Shown here: one piece after another, positions 1 through 8,350 of the stretch | Numbering within the stretch: the first letter of the stretch is position 1 | Layout of the letters: each line of letters starts with the position of its first letter | Assembly (NCBI RefSeq): GCF_022832375.1 | Contig: NZ_JALHLG010000044.1 | Location: 1-53,812 of the forward strand | Direction: 5' to 3' | From: Novosphingobium beihaiense | GTDB lineage: Bacteria; Pseudomonadota; Alphaproteobacteria; Sphingomonadales; Sphingomonadaceae | DNA: 53,812 nt | The notes under the pieces: generated by a model | What the model saw: the letters and a program-made list of their open reading frames with translations, nothing else | Told to the model about the DNA's origin: nothing | Database searches by the model: none | Translations under genes and position numbers: made by a program

Positions 1-150
1 TGTGAGGAAAAATCGTTTCCGCGGGACGCAGACTATCGGGCTACTTAATGAGCAGGACGCCGGCCACTCGCCATCACTCACAAATCGACGCCCTCTTCAA
101 GGTTTCCAGGATCGGAGGGTTCAACGGGAAAGGCCAATTGCGAGGCAAGA

Positions 151-1308
151 TCAATACGTGCGGTCAAGAGCCTCGTCGAAAATTGTCATATACTTGCTGC
201 CGTACAGGTCCCATCCTCCAAGGTTCTTGATCTTAGACATACCCGCTTCTGACATGCTGTCGCGGAGATCAGGATCATCCGCCAGTTGCTGCAGACGATC
301 GGTGATGCTTTGCGGATCCCGTATGGGGACAATGAAACCTTCGCTCCCATCGGAGAACAGATCTTCGCCGCCGGTATTCCGGCTGGCGATCACTGGACAT
401 CCGCTTGCAAGGGCCTCGGCCTGAACCAATGCCATCCCTTCTTCGATACTGGGGAGCACCATGGCATGTGCTTGGCTCATTATTTCAGGTAATTCGGTAT
501 TCGGTACTATGCCCATGAATTCCACGTTCTCGAGCGGTGCCGTTCTCAGGTAGTCCCGCATTTCGGGCAGCACAGATCCAACAATCTTCAATACCTTATT
601 AGGGTGTCGCAGCGCTTTGAACGCTTCAAGCAGGTATGGGATGCCCTTACGGAAACGGACCCCCCCGACGAAGAGCACGACGAACTGATCCTTGGGAGGG
701 CTCCCCTTCTTCTGGAAGCGGCTGAGATCTGCACCATAGCCGTTGACGATGATTTTGTCTGCGGCAACACCTCGTTGGATAAAACTCTGCTTTACAAACG
801 ATGATGGCACAACAATCCGATCTGCCATGGCGTATTCCGCCTCCTCACGAGCGATAAACCGTGGGCTCGTTTGGGGGGCTTCGGCGCCCCAGCGCGTAAA
901 TTCCTCAGCCATGAGGTCGTCACCATACGCGATGTGCGACGAACCGCGTTCGCAGATGTAGATGCCGCCGCGCTTCTGAACGGCGCCTCCCGCTACGAGA
1001 CCTGATCCCGACAAGGCAACGAAGACATCGCATTGCGGCAACCGCCTCATTATGTGCCGATCATGTAGATCAACCTTGAGATGTTGCAGGAACCTATCGA
1101 AAGGTGTCGAAATGCCAAAGCGACCCTTGCCCAGTAGGAATGTCTCGATCAACGCATCGGACTCGACTTTTTCTGGAGGTAAGCCTTCATCTCTTAGTTT
1201 GAACCTTGGATAGGTTGAAAATATTTTTTTTAGAACACCTCTTCTTTCCAGCTGTCTGGCCAGATGGAAAAAATGGAACTTGCCCCACGTTGAAAGAACC
1301 ACCTTCAC
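151..1308 (-). CDS. Glycosyltransferase family 4 (GT-B fold)
   Basis: A 385-aa protein predicted to transfer a sugar from an activated donor onto a growing surface glycan at the cytoplasmic face of the inner membrane. The N-terminal half opens with a Rossmann strand. The C-terminal donor half starts near residue 214 (FVGGVRFRKGIPYLLEAF) and carries the GT4 E-x7-E nucleotide-sugar signature around residues 287-306 (SIEEGMALVQAEALASG). The start is GTG, with GGAG 8 nt upstream. It is the last gene seen in the minus-strand glycan series, 271 bp downstream of the acyltransferase, so it may have its own promoter. Acceptor and donor cannot be read from the sequence. Confidence 0.85.
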   Translation of the reverse strand: MKVVLSTWGKFHFFHLARQLERRGVLKKIFSTYPRFKLRDEGLPPEKVESDALIETFLLGKGRFGISTPFDRFLQHLKVDLHDRHIMRRLPQCDVFVALSGSGLVAGGAVQKRGGIYICERGSSHIAYGDDLMAEEFTRWGAEAPQTSPRFIAREEAEYAMADRIVVPSSFVKQSFIQRGVAADKIIVNGYGADLSRFQKKGSPPKDQFVVLFVGGVRFRKGIPYLLEAFKALRHPNKVLKIVGSVLPEMRDYLRTAPLENVEFMGIVPNTELPEIMSQAHAMVLPSIEEGMALVQAEALASGCPVIASRNTGGEDLFSDGSEGFIVPIRDPQSITDRLQQLADDPDLRDSMSEAGMSKIKNLGGWDLYGSKYMTIFDEALDRTY

Positions 1309-1579
1309 AAGAGCTTCTCCGTTTCTATGAAAAGCGGAATTTCATGTACCCCGCAGTGAATACAGTCAGCCCTGCATTTCATGATAGAATATCAATAATA
1401 TCATGCGATCCCCCTGAGTATGCGGCTAACTCGTCCCGATGCTTGTTGTGCACCTGTCGAGAGGTGCGGCCAGATTGGAGCACGCATCAATATCGTTATC
1501 GACGATGCTTTTTAAGCGAATTGCAGAGAATGGCGAATGTAACTTGGAAAAACAAAACGCGCACTGTGGAATCCAAATA

Positions 1580-2689
1580 TTAGGAAAATGGTGGCGTGCT
1601 TTTTGTGAAAAGAAATGGCACTGATATTCGCGAGCGCGCTCTTTGTTCATCCAGGAGGATTCGAAAGAATTTTTGCAATCTTTTCTCCAGTGTGGCAGTT
1701 ATAAGCCAGCTCAGTGCGATACACAGCGCCATAGCAACGCATACGGAAAGTATAGGCCCAATTCCGATGATGCGTTTGATTATTTCCACTCCGAGCAGAT
1801 CGTGCACGAGATAGAGTGGATAGGTCATGAGGCCTATAGTGCGGATCCAGTTTGCAGGCTTGATTGCATCTCGCCAATAGATAGATGCAAGCATCAGGCA
1901 CATTGAAAGCAACCAGACGAATATTGCCAATGCTGGGGTTTGATTGATACCGGCAACGTCGGGTTGCCCATGATGTTCGCTGATTATTTGGCCAATTCCG
2001 GCGGATATACACATGCCAATCAATACTATTCGTGCTGGTGTTATTTTGTGGATGCACAGCCAAAATGTAATTCCAAGGGAAAAGAAGCAGCCATGTTGGA
2101 CGAGCATGATTGAAAATTCGCGACTTCTATAAATTTCGTCGATAAATTCTGGCTTCACTGTGTAGAATAGGAGCCAGAATGTGCAGGATATGGCCGCAAT
2201 AAAGACGGACAGCCATTCAACGTATTTGAATTTATTGACTGCAAGGAGGATGAATATTTCAAAGTAGAAGAAAATCTCAAGTCCAAGTGTCCAGTAGACC
2301 TTGTCGATATATGGCGGTTTTGGGAAAAATGTGAGCGCCGCGACCCACCGTTTCAACGCCACGCCTACTGGCGGGTCTCCGGAATAAAAGATTACGAGTA
2401 GCGTAATGGTCGAGCAGATCCAAGCTGCTGGCACGAGCCTGACGATACGACTTGACAGAAATTTAAATGCTGTTGCACCGCTTGCAGTATAGGAGATTAC
2501 AAACCCAGATAGAACGAAGAAAATCTGCACACCAATCCAGCCAAAGGCTGGGAATGTCCAGATCGGTTCTATGGAATGGCTGCTGTGGGAAGGGCTGATC
2601 CATGAGCTGAAGAAGAAATGTTCGGCCATGACAAGAAATGCGGCCAAGAATCTTACAATATCCAGTCCAACGATGTGCTTGGTTCGCAT
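1580..2689 (-). CDS. Membrane O-acyltransferase, acyltransferase-3 family (OafA-like)
   Basis: A 369-aa polytopic membrane protein. The N-terminus (LDIVRFLAAFLVMAEH) is the family hallmark: the RFLAA segment followed by the histidine of the first helix. About ten hydrophobic segments follow. Such proteins move acyl groups, usually acetyl, across the membrane onto O-antigen or exopolysaccharide sugars. It lacks the periplasmic SGNH domain found in some longer members. Base composition is markedly more AT-rich than that of the core genes further right, which suggests recent acquisition. It sits 50 bp after the cytidylyltransferase gene, so it may modify the sugar made by that module. The exact substrate is unknown. 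Confidence 0.88.
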   Translation of the reverse strand: MRTKHIVGLDIVRFLAAFLVMAEHFFFSSWISPSHSSHSIEPIWTFPAFGWIGVQIFFVLSGFVISYTASGATAFKFLSSRIVRLVPAAWICSTITLLVIFYSGDPPVGVALKRWVAALTFFPKPPYIDKVYWTLGLEIFFYFEIFILLAVNKFKYVEWLSVFIAAISCTFWLLFYTVKPEFIDEIYRSREFSIMLVQHGCFFSLGITFWLCIHKITPARIVLIGMCISAGIGQIISEHHGQPDVAGINQTPALAIFVWLLSMCLMLASIYWRDAIKPANWIRTIGLMTYPLYLVHDLLGVEIIKRIIGIGPILSVCVAMALCIALSWLITATLEKRLQKFFRILLDEQRARSRISVPFLFTKSTPPFS

Positions 2690-2739
2690 ATCTCATTGTA
2701 ACCCATTTGTTTCTGTCACAGCTGCGTCAATCTTTCTTT

Positions 2740-3444
2740 TTAGGAAGCGGAACTCGCCATCGTTTGCAGGGTACGTTCCAAAAACTGGAAATCATCCGGC
2801 CAATCGATGTCAAAAGCGTGTGTTCGGTCGACCTCGAACAGCGAAGGTCTTGCGCCTATGCGATCCTTTGCCCGGGCCATCAACTCGCGATCTATTACGA
2901 ATATCGTTGAATTGACTTCGTAGATTGGTCGAAGATCTTGAGTTTGTGGCCATTTGTGCACCGACCGGTCGTGGGAAATGCAGCCGCTTTCATCCCACAG
3001 GAACGTTTGCAGCCGCGTCACTCCCATGAGACTGTCGGCCTCACCAGAGGTCACTCCATTGCGATAAGCAGACAGTGCCGAATCTATCTGCTCGCTTCCA
3101 AAGAAAGGAGATGTGACGTGCATCCACGCAACGACGCCTTCTGGCATGATTGTCGGGACATATTCAACGAAGGCATCAAGTGTATCCGCAACTGCAAATT
3201 CGGCTGGTCGGCTTTCAATCGCGAGATACTTGCCCTCCGGCCTCAGTTGCTCGGCGATTTCCATGCACAGAAGATCGTCTGTCGACAGGACAACGCCGTC
3301 GAGCATGTGGGAGGCGAAGACCTGCCGCAATTTCAGTTCCAGTAAGCCGCCGGGATAACCGGGCAGCGGCCTGGTGTTCTTGTTCGGGATCCGTTGACTT
3401 CCCTTGCGACAGGGAATCATTGCGAAAATGGGAGATGCGTTCAC
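2740..3444 (-). CDS. Acylneuraminate/ulosonate cytidylyltransferase (CMP-sugar synthetase)
   Basis: A 234-aa enzyme predicted to form a CMP-activated ulosonic acid from CTP and the free acid. The nucleotide-binding loop near residues 13-24 (RKGSQRIPNKN) is the NeuA/PseF/KdsB-superfamily signature, followed by a VVLSTDD segment. It fits the NeuA-like branch better than KdsB. The start is GTG and overlaps the stop of the upstream HAD gene (GTGA), so the two are translationally coupled. In NeuA, KdsB and PseF pathways this step follows aldol condensation and dephosphorylation. Both enzyme types are encoded immediately upstream here. The actual substrate (sialic acid, Kdo variant or another) is not determined. 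Confidence 0.85.
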   Translation of the reverse strand: MNASPIFAMIPCRKGSQRIPNKNTRPLPGYPGGLLELKLRQVFASHMLDGVVLSTDDLLCMEIAEQLRPEGKYLAIESRPAEFAVADTLDAFVEYVPTIMPEGVVAWMHVTSPFFGSEQIDSALSAYRNGVTSGEADSLMGVTRLQTFLWDESGCISHDRSVHKWPQTQDLRPIYEVNSTIFVIDRELMARAKDRIGARPSLFEVDRTHAFDIDWPDDFQFLERTLQTMASSAS

Positions 3445-4139
3445 ATCGCGTCCTTTGAGGCTGCCGCTTCGGGGGCTGCGAGGGCAAGGTATTCGAGCAA
3501 ATCTGGCAGCCTCGAAATTTCCTTGAAGCCGTGCTTATGCTGCAGGGTCTGCATGGTTGCCGGATCTGCAGCCCAAGTTGCCAGATAGATGAAGTCGCAG
3601 CCGCGCTCGCAGCTCGCTAGCCAGTCCGCTTTCGCGTCCCCCACAAAGGTGATGTCGTGGGGGCGGTCTAGCAGTGCTATAACGCGTGCGATATTGTCGG
3701 TTTTGGTGCTTGGCGAACCAAAAATGCGGCGAAAGAAACGAGCCAGCCCCATCTCTTCGAGAACTGAAATGAGTTCAATCTCATCTGATCCTGAAACCAC
3801 GAACATAGGGATATCATGGCGATCGAAAGTCTCCAGTGTCTCCATTGTCCCTTCCGTAAGTGCCTGGCAGGGATAGCGCTGCCGGCATTCCTTGCTGAAA
3901 GAAGCAAGAAGCATGTCCTTTTCGCCATCGATCGCTGCACGTCCAAGGTATCGTTCGAAGAACGTGTCGATCATGCGATAGCGCGATAGTCCGAATGCCG
4001 TTGTTTGGTAGGCCAGAAATGCATCGACGGCATCAGGCGGATAGGTGCTGAGGATATCCCCAAACACCTGCGTCTTCATGCGATTGGAGTCCAAAAGAAC
4101 ACCGTCGCAGTCAAAGACTACACAAAGCGGACGGGTCAT
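3441..4139 (-). CDS. HAD-superfamily phosphatase
   Basis: A 232-aa haloacid-dehalogenase-fold hydrolase. Motif I is FDCDGVLLDS with nucleophile Asp10 and acid/base Asp12. Motif II is the Ser of FVVSGSD, motif III the Lys of SPSTKTDN, and motif IV the acidic pair in FVGDAKADW. A helical cap of about 80 residues sits between motifs I and II, as in beta-phosphoglucomutase-like phosphatases. The ATG has GAGG 5 nt upstream, and the gene lies 7 nt after the aldolase gene. By analogy with KdsC and the sialic-acid-phosphate phosphatases, I infer that it removes the phosphate from the aldolase product before CMP activation. HAD specificity cannot be read from motifs alone. Confidence 0.85.
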   Translation of the reverse strand: MTRPLCVVFDCDGVLLDSNRMKTQVFGDILSTYPPDAVDAFLAYQTTAFGLSRYRMIDTFFERYLGRAAIDGEKDMLLASFSKECRQRYPCQALTEGTMETLETFDRHDIPMFVVSGSDEIELISVLEEMGLARFFRRIFGSPSTKTDNIARVIALLDRPHDITFVGDAKADWLASCERGCDFIYLATWAADPATMQTLQHKHGFKEISRLPDLLEYLALAAPEAAASKDAM

Positions 4140-4146
4140 TTGTGCC

Positions 4147-5721
4147 TCACTGAAGCAGGCCGTAGATCGAAATGGTGGGGATTTTATACAGTGTAGGCGT
4201 CAGCGACATAACATTGCTTCCCCAACGGGTCTTCGCCTGATTGAGGGCCAGCTGGACATCGCGTGCATTATGCTGATCGGCTAGACTGGCGTTCTGGTAG
4301 CCGTCAAAGCCGGCCAGATAGATTTTGCTTGCGCCCAAGCTTTCAGCAGTTGCAAAAGCAAGATCGAGCGGCGGCTCGTCGGTGATCGGCCCCAGCTTGG
4401 CGCGTGCGTCGCCTGATGTCCAATTGACGACCTGGTAGACATTTTCTGCCATGGGTGTCGATCCGGGCAGGCGGGGCGGTTCCTGCGTCACGATATAACG
4501 GTCTGCGCGGTACAGGATTGATGCCCCATCCCCATTCAGGCGGGCCACCTCTTGACCGGCCAGACAGTATATTTGCGCATTCGGCAGGGCGTCGAACAGT
4601 TCGGCGCGGCGCGTAGTCGAGTGCACGACGATCGCGTTGTGATCGGCAACAAACTGGCGGAGGGCCTCGATGTGCTCGACCACACTCTCGCCACCGCCTA
4701 CGATAACAACCGGGCGGCCTGCGAAATCCTTGGTTACTTGTGATTTCGCCAGAGTCGGAAAATCATGGGTGTCGGTCTTTCCGTCACCCTGTTGGCGAAG
4801 GGCGGCTACGATTGAGCTCATGCTGTAGCGACGAGTGCCCAGCCAGTCCATCACATCTGCCTGCGGCAATCCTTCCAAGCCAGACACCATATAGGCTAGG
4901 TTCGTGCCCCATTCGTACTTCTTCTGGAGTTTGCCAAACTGCTCCACGGTGGCAGAAAGGGCAGGGAAATCGACGTCGAAATCCTTTTTAGCAGCAAAAT
5001 AGCCCGCCATCAGCTCGGTTTTGGTATTGCCTGCGCCGCGGCCCATGCCCTGGATTGTTGCATCGACGATGGTGGCACCGGCTTCGATCGCAGCCAAGCT
5101 GTTGGCGAACGCCAGAGAAATATTGTCGTGCCCATGGAAGCCGATTGGTTGAGGCAGAAAATCTTTTGCAGCAGCTACCGCGCGCGCCACTTCGGCTGGT
5201 GTGCATCCGCCATAGCTATCGACCAGCGCTACCACGGCCGCCTTCACTTGGGCTAGTGGCTCCAGAACCTGTGGCATATCGACATAGGTGTTCAGATACA
5301 TGATGTTCAGGCCGACCTGAAAACCCAGTGTGTCGCAGGCCTCGGCCAGTTCTGCCACTCGGGCCAAGCGTGACGGGGCGACGGCGAAGCGCACCATGTC
5401 TACCACCCCTTGCAACTCGCCAATCAGGCTTTCGATCACTTCAGGGCTGATGTCCTTCTCGTCAAGCATCACGACGAGGCTTTGGTCCATTCGCAGGTTC
5501 GCCTTGCAGTGCTCGAGCACGCTTCGGGGGGTGTGATAGAACCGTCCCATGTATTTTGATTTTACGACGCCACGGTAGCCGATCTCGACTGCTGCAACGC
5601 TTTGTGCGCCCTTCATAGCGGAGAGATAGCCCGACAGAGTGTCGTCTTCGAAGTCCCAGTTTGTATAGTAGCCCCCATCCCGAAGGGTACAATCAAGGAT
5701 TCCGCTTAAATTCTGGTGCAT
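4147..5721 (-). CDS. HMGL-family aldolase fused to a GT42/DUF115-like domain
   Basis: A 524-aa two-domain protein. Residues 1-310 form a DRE-TIM metallolyase barrel: LDCTLRDGGYY at 9-19 (metal and substrate loop) and FHGHDN at 195-200 (metal-binding histidines), followed by a GMGRGAGN glycine loop. DmpG-type members of this family condense pyruvate with an aldehyde to give a 4-hydroxy-2-oxo acid, which is the chemistry needed for an ulosonic acid. Residues 330-524 are an extra domain with VVIVGGGES (338-346) and IYLAGFDGYQNAS (467-479). The second motif closely resembles the YLSGIDFYQNGS segment I recall from Campylobacter sialyltransferase Cst-II. AAGG lies 7 nt before the ATG. It heads the module with the HAD and CMP-transferase genes. 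The barrel assignment is firm; substrate and C-terminal function are inferred. Confidence 0.8.
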   Translation of the reverse strand: MHQNLSGILDCTLRDGGYYTNWDFEDDTLSGYLSAMKGAQSVAAVEIGYRGVVKSKYMGRFYHTPRSVLEHCKANLRMDQSLVVMLDEKDISPEVIESLIGELQGVVDMVRFAVAPSRLARVAELAEACDTLGFQVGLNIMYLNTYVDMPQVLEPLAQVKAAVVALVDSYGGCTPAEVARAVAAAKDFLPQPIGFHGHDNISLAFANSLAAIEAGATIVDATIQGMGRGAGNTKTELMAGYFAAKKDFDVDFPALSATVEQFGKLQKKYEWGTNLAYMVSGLEGLPQADVMDWLGTRRYSMSSIVAALRQQGDGKTDTHDFPTLAKSQVTKDFAGRPVVIVGGGESVVEHIEALRQFVADHNAIVVHSTTRRAELFDALPNAQIYCLAGQEVARLNGDGASILYRADRYIVTQEPPRLPGSTPMAENVYQVVNWTSGDARAKLGPITDEPPLDLAFATAESLGASKIYLAGFDGYQNASLADQHNARDVQLALNQAKTRWGSNVMSLTPTLYKIPTISIYGLLQ

Positions 5722-5901
5722 GACCCCGCCTTATCGGACGCTGATGAAACTTATGCAATGTGGCCAGTGTAAGAGGCCTGAGCGTTTTTGCCAGATTTTG
5801 TTGCGGGCGCGAACATGAACAGGCGATCCATTCGCCTGCGGTCCGACTCAACGCCACTGGACCTGTATCTAGCTGGTGCTCTGTCATCACGACCAATGCC
5901 G

Positions 5902-7008
5902 TTATTGCCCAAGCCATCCGCAATAGCGGGCTATTTCAGCTCCAAAATCGTCTTCAGAGGGAGGTCGCGGAGCCTCTTCTGCGGCTAAGGAGCCGCTTTC
6001 GATCCGATCGAGCATGTCCAAAATTGCTGCAGCGAGAGCTTCAGGGCCGCCATCAAAAACACTGACCCATGCCGAATTTTCAAAAATTTCGCTAGCACCG
6101 CTTTGTCGGTGCATGACGACTGGCGTCTCTCGCGCCAGTGCTTCAAGGGCAGGCAAACCGAAGCCTTGCACCGCTGGCATCACGAACATCGCGGCGTTGC
6201 CGTAAAGTTTTTCAAGGTCTGCCTCCGAAACGAAGCCATGGAAAACCACAGATTTGTTCAAGCCCAGCGTCGTGCATTTACTTTGCAGCATTGCGGCTTC
6301 GGCGCCTGCCCCGGCAATGTCCAGCACCAAGCGCGTATCCGGGCGGGTTCGCACCACCGTTTCGAATGCCTCGATCAGCCAATCGATGCGCTTGTTTGGT
6401 TCAAGCCTGGAAACCGAAAGCAGATGTGGGCCAAGCGCCATTCTTGCATGCAGCGGCTTACGTATGGCCGGCAAAGCCTCTTTCGCGCCGATATAGATCG
6501 TTGCAGGTTTGACGCCATAGAGGCTGCGCAGTTCTACGCCGAGATAGTTGGCATTTGCAATTACACCGTCCGCGCGTCTGAAGCCTCGTTTCGCCATACG
6601 CATGAACATCCATCCCTGAGCCTGCTGCTTCAAACGCGTAAGCGTTCCGAGTTCCCGGGGCAGCGTCTGCAATGATGGGGTGTCAGCTACACGAACGCTA
6701 TATCCTGTCAGTCCCGCGAGGCCCGCATGCACCGCAGCCTGTATGCCGAACAGGAGGACTTGCCCTAGAGGGCTTTGACCGGCGAGGTAGGCCTTCAATG
6801 CCCGTGCTTTGCTCCAAGCCCCGCCGTTTGGGTTGAGTATCACCAAGTCTAGTTGCCAGTCAGCGTGACGCTGCAGGCCGACGTGATCGAAGTAGCAGAC
6901 AATGCGATGGGCAATTCCGCGGACATGGAGGGCGTGGCTTAGTCCCAGCAGTACGCGCTCCTCGCCTCCAAAGGCTTCAACCTCTGGATAAAAAATGATG
7001 GCGCTCAT
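5902..7008 (-). CDS. Glycosyltransferase family 4
   Basis: A 368-aa GT-B glycosyltransferase. The N-terminus (FYPEVEAFGGEERVL) has the Gly-Gly acceptor loop of GT4 enzymes. The donor half holds LLSVSRLEPNKRIDWLIEAF and, near residues 281-289, QGFGLPALE. In this signature the usual first Glu of E-x7-E is replaced by Gln, while the second Glu is kept. The start overlaps the stop of the upstream GT4 (ATGA), so the two are probably co-translated. A 180-bp gap with no gene separates it from the aldolase gene. Donor and acceptor are unknown. Confidence 0.86.
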   Translation of the reverse strand: MSAIIFYPEVEAFGGEERVLLGLSHALHVRGIAHRIVCYFDHVGLQRHADWQLDLVILNPNGGAWSKARALKAYLAGQSPLGQVLLFGIQAAVHAGLAGLTGYSVRVADTPSLQTLPRELGTLTRLKQQAQGWMFMRMAKRGFRRADGVIANANYLGVELRSLYGVKPATIYIGAKEALPAIRKPLHARMALGPHLLSVSRLEPNKRIDWLIEAFETVVRTRPDTRLVLDIAGAGAEAAMLQSKCTTLGLNKSVVFHGFVSEADLEKLYGNAAMFVMPAVQGFGLPALEALARETPVVMHRQSGASEIFENSAWVSVFDGGPEALAAAILDMLDRIESGSLAAEEAPRPPSEDDFGAEIARYCGWLGQ

Positions 7009-8153
7009 ACTGCCGTTTTCTCCATTTCGGCATTCCCCGCATTTCTAGAATATTGCCCATCAAGAAGGGCGGAGAAGGACTTTAGCCACCCCTTTCTGTC
7101 AAACCGCTTCAGGTTTTCGTAGCCGCGTTCAACGAGGCCTTCCGCGCAAGCGCGTTCAGAAAAGACCTTGACCAATGCTTCAGCCATTTTGGATGCATCA
7201 AGCGGAGCAATAATCGCGCCCGCACCGGCAACTTCAGGTAAGGATGCAACGTCGCTCGTTACGACGGGGAGCCCGAAAGCCTGCGCCTCGAGAATCGGCC
7301 AGCCGAAACCCTCGTAACGTGAGGGGAACAGCAACGCGCCAACTGTGCGGTATATTTCATGCAAGGTGTCGTTCGGCACCCGCTTTAGCCAGACGACCTT
7401 GTCGTCAATCCCCAAGGACCGGGACAGCTTTTCCGCACGATCAATGTCCAGACCGATGACCATAAGCCGCGTGCTTTCCGGCAGACGCGCACGCGCGCGT
7501 GCGAAGACTTCTATACTCAGTTCTGCATTCTTGTAGAACGATGTGGCGAAGCAAAGTATGTCGCTGGTGCGTGCCGCCAGTGGAATTCTTGGCTGGCCGG
7601 CAAATTCCTCGATCGCCGGCGGTAGGCAGTTATGAACCACGGATACCTTTTCCGGAGCCATTCCCGTGAGGTCGAGAAAGTCACGCCGTGTCGCGTCTGA
7701 TACGCAGATTACATGATCCGCTTGCTTTAGCCCGTGCATATTCGCACGCTGCAGCCAACGTCCCAGGCGCGATGGTTGCCACCCGGGAAGTCTGCCGATC
7801 ATGACCAAGTGGGCGATCAGGTCGTGACAGACGATAAGTTTGGTTCTGGCACGCAGAAAAGGCAAATAGAGCGCAAGGCCCTGGTCGCCGATCAGGGCGA
7901 GAGTAGCCTTCGGAAACGCAAAGGGCGCCAGCATATATTTGTCAATGACCGAGGTCAGCTTCTTGAAACGCCCCTGCGCCTGGCCGAATATGACTTTCGG
8001 CCGGGCCAAGTGGACAGCGTTTCCGGCCCAAGCCGTACAAGCTTCGACCAGCATTTCATTATATTGCAACATGCTATGCTGGTGATCGAGCTCGTAGTTG
8101 CCGATGACTACAATACCGCGTTGCGCACGATCGGTGCGCCTGTCGCCAACCAT
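7005..8153 (-). CDS. Glycosyltransferase family 4
   Basis: A GT-B glycosyltransferase of 382 aa from the ATG at 8153. The reading frame stays open to an ATG at 8222 (405 aa), but the extra 23 residues look non-coding and neither start has a strong ribosome binding site. The Rossmann fold begins at IVVIGNYELDHQHSM. The donor site carries the full E-x7-E signature (YEGFGWPILEAQAFGLPVV), and a conserved CHD segment lies in the acceptor half. It is the first gene of the minus-strand glycan series, divergent from the 8351-11645 operon. It resembles GT4 enzymes of the mannosyl/rhamnosyl type, but the donor is not assignable. Confidence 0.85.
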   Translation of the reverse strand: MVGDRRTDRAQRGIVVIGNYELDHQHSMLQYNEMLVEACTAWAGNAVHLARPKVIFGQAQGRFKKLTSVIDKYMLAPFAFPKATLALIGDQGLALYLPFLRARTKLIVCHDLIAHLVMIGRLPGWQPSRLGRWLQRANMHGLKQADHVICVSDATRRDFLDLTGMAPEKVSVVHNCLPPAIEEFAGQPRIPLAARTSDILCFATSFYKNAELSIEVFARARARLPESTRLMVIGLDIDRAEKLSRSLGIDDKVVWLKRVPNDTLHEIYRTVGALLFPSRYEGFGWPILEAQAFGLPVVTSDVASLPEVAGAGAIIAPLDASKMAEALVKVFSERACAEGLVERGYENLKRFDRKGWLKSFSALLDGQYSRNAGNAEMEKTAV

Positions 8154-8252
8154 TCTCAATCTACTTAGCAAAAATTGCCCCCCACAGTTAGGCGCTGGGG
8201 GAGCGCGCCAACGCAGCACCATATTATTTTAGCGTAAAATCAACCATTATGC

Positions 8253-8308
8253 TACCGCAGAAAAGCGGTATTCAGTCATTGACAGGGCCGAGCGATCCGG
8301 TGCTAAGG
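8253..8308. promoter_or_regulatory. Divergent promoter region of the glycan cluster
   Basis: This gap separates the minus- and plus-strand glycan operons. It holds a 6-bp inverted repeat, TACCGC (8253-8258) and GCGGTA (8265-8270), in an AT-rich stretch. A consensus -35 box TTGACA follows at 8279-8284 on the plus strand, with only a weak -10 candidate (TAAGGA, about 8304-8309). The -35 match is seen; the promoter assignment is inference. Confidence 0.4.
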
Positions 8309-8350
8309 ATCTGAGAGGTGCGACGAACGGGACTCATTCGCGGGAAAAGC

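Noticed and set aside
2740..3444. Annotation of the cytidylyltransferase as KdsB
   Set aside because: The RKGSQRIPNKN loop and overall pattern fit the NeuA-like branch better, and the place in an accessory cluster argues against the housekeeping Kdo enzyme.
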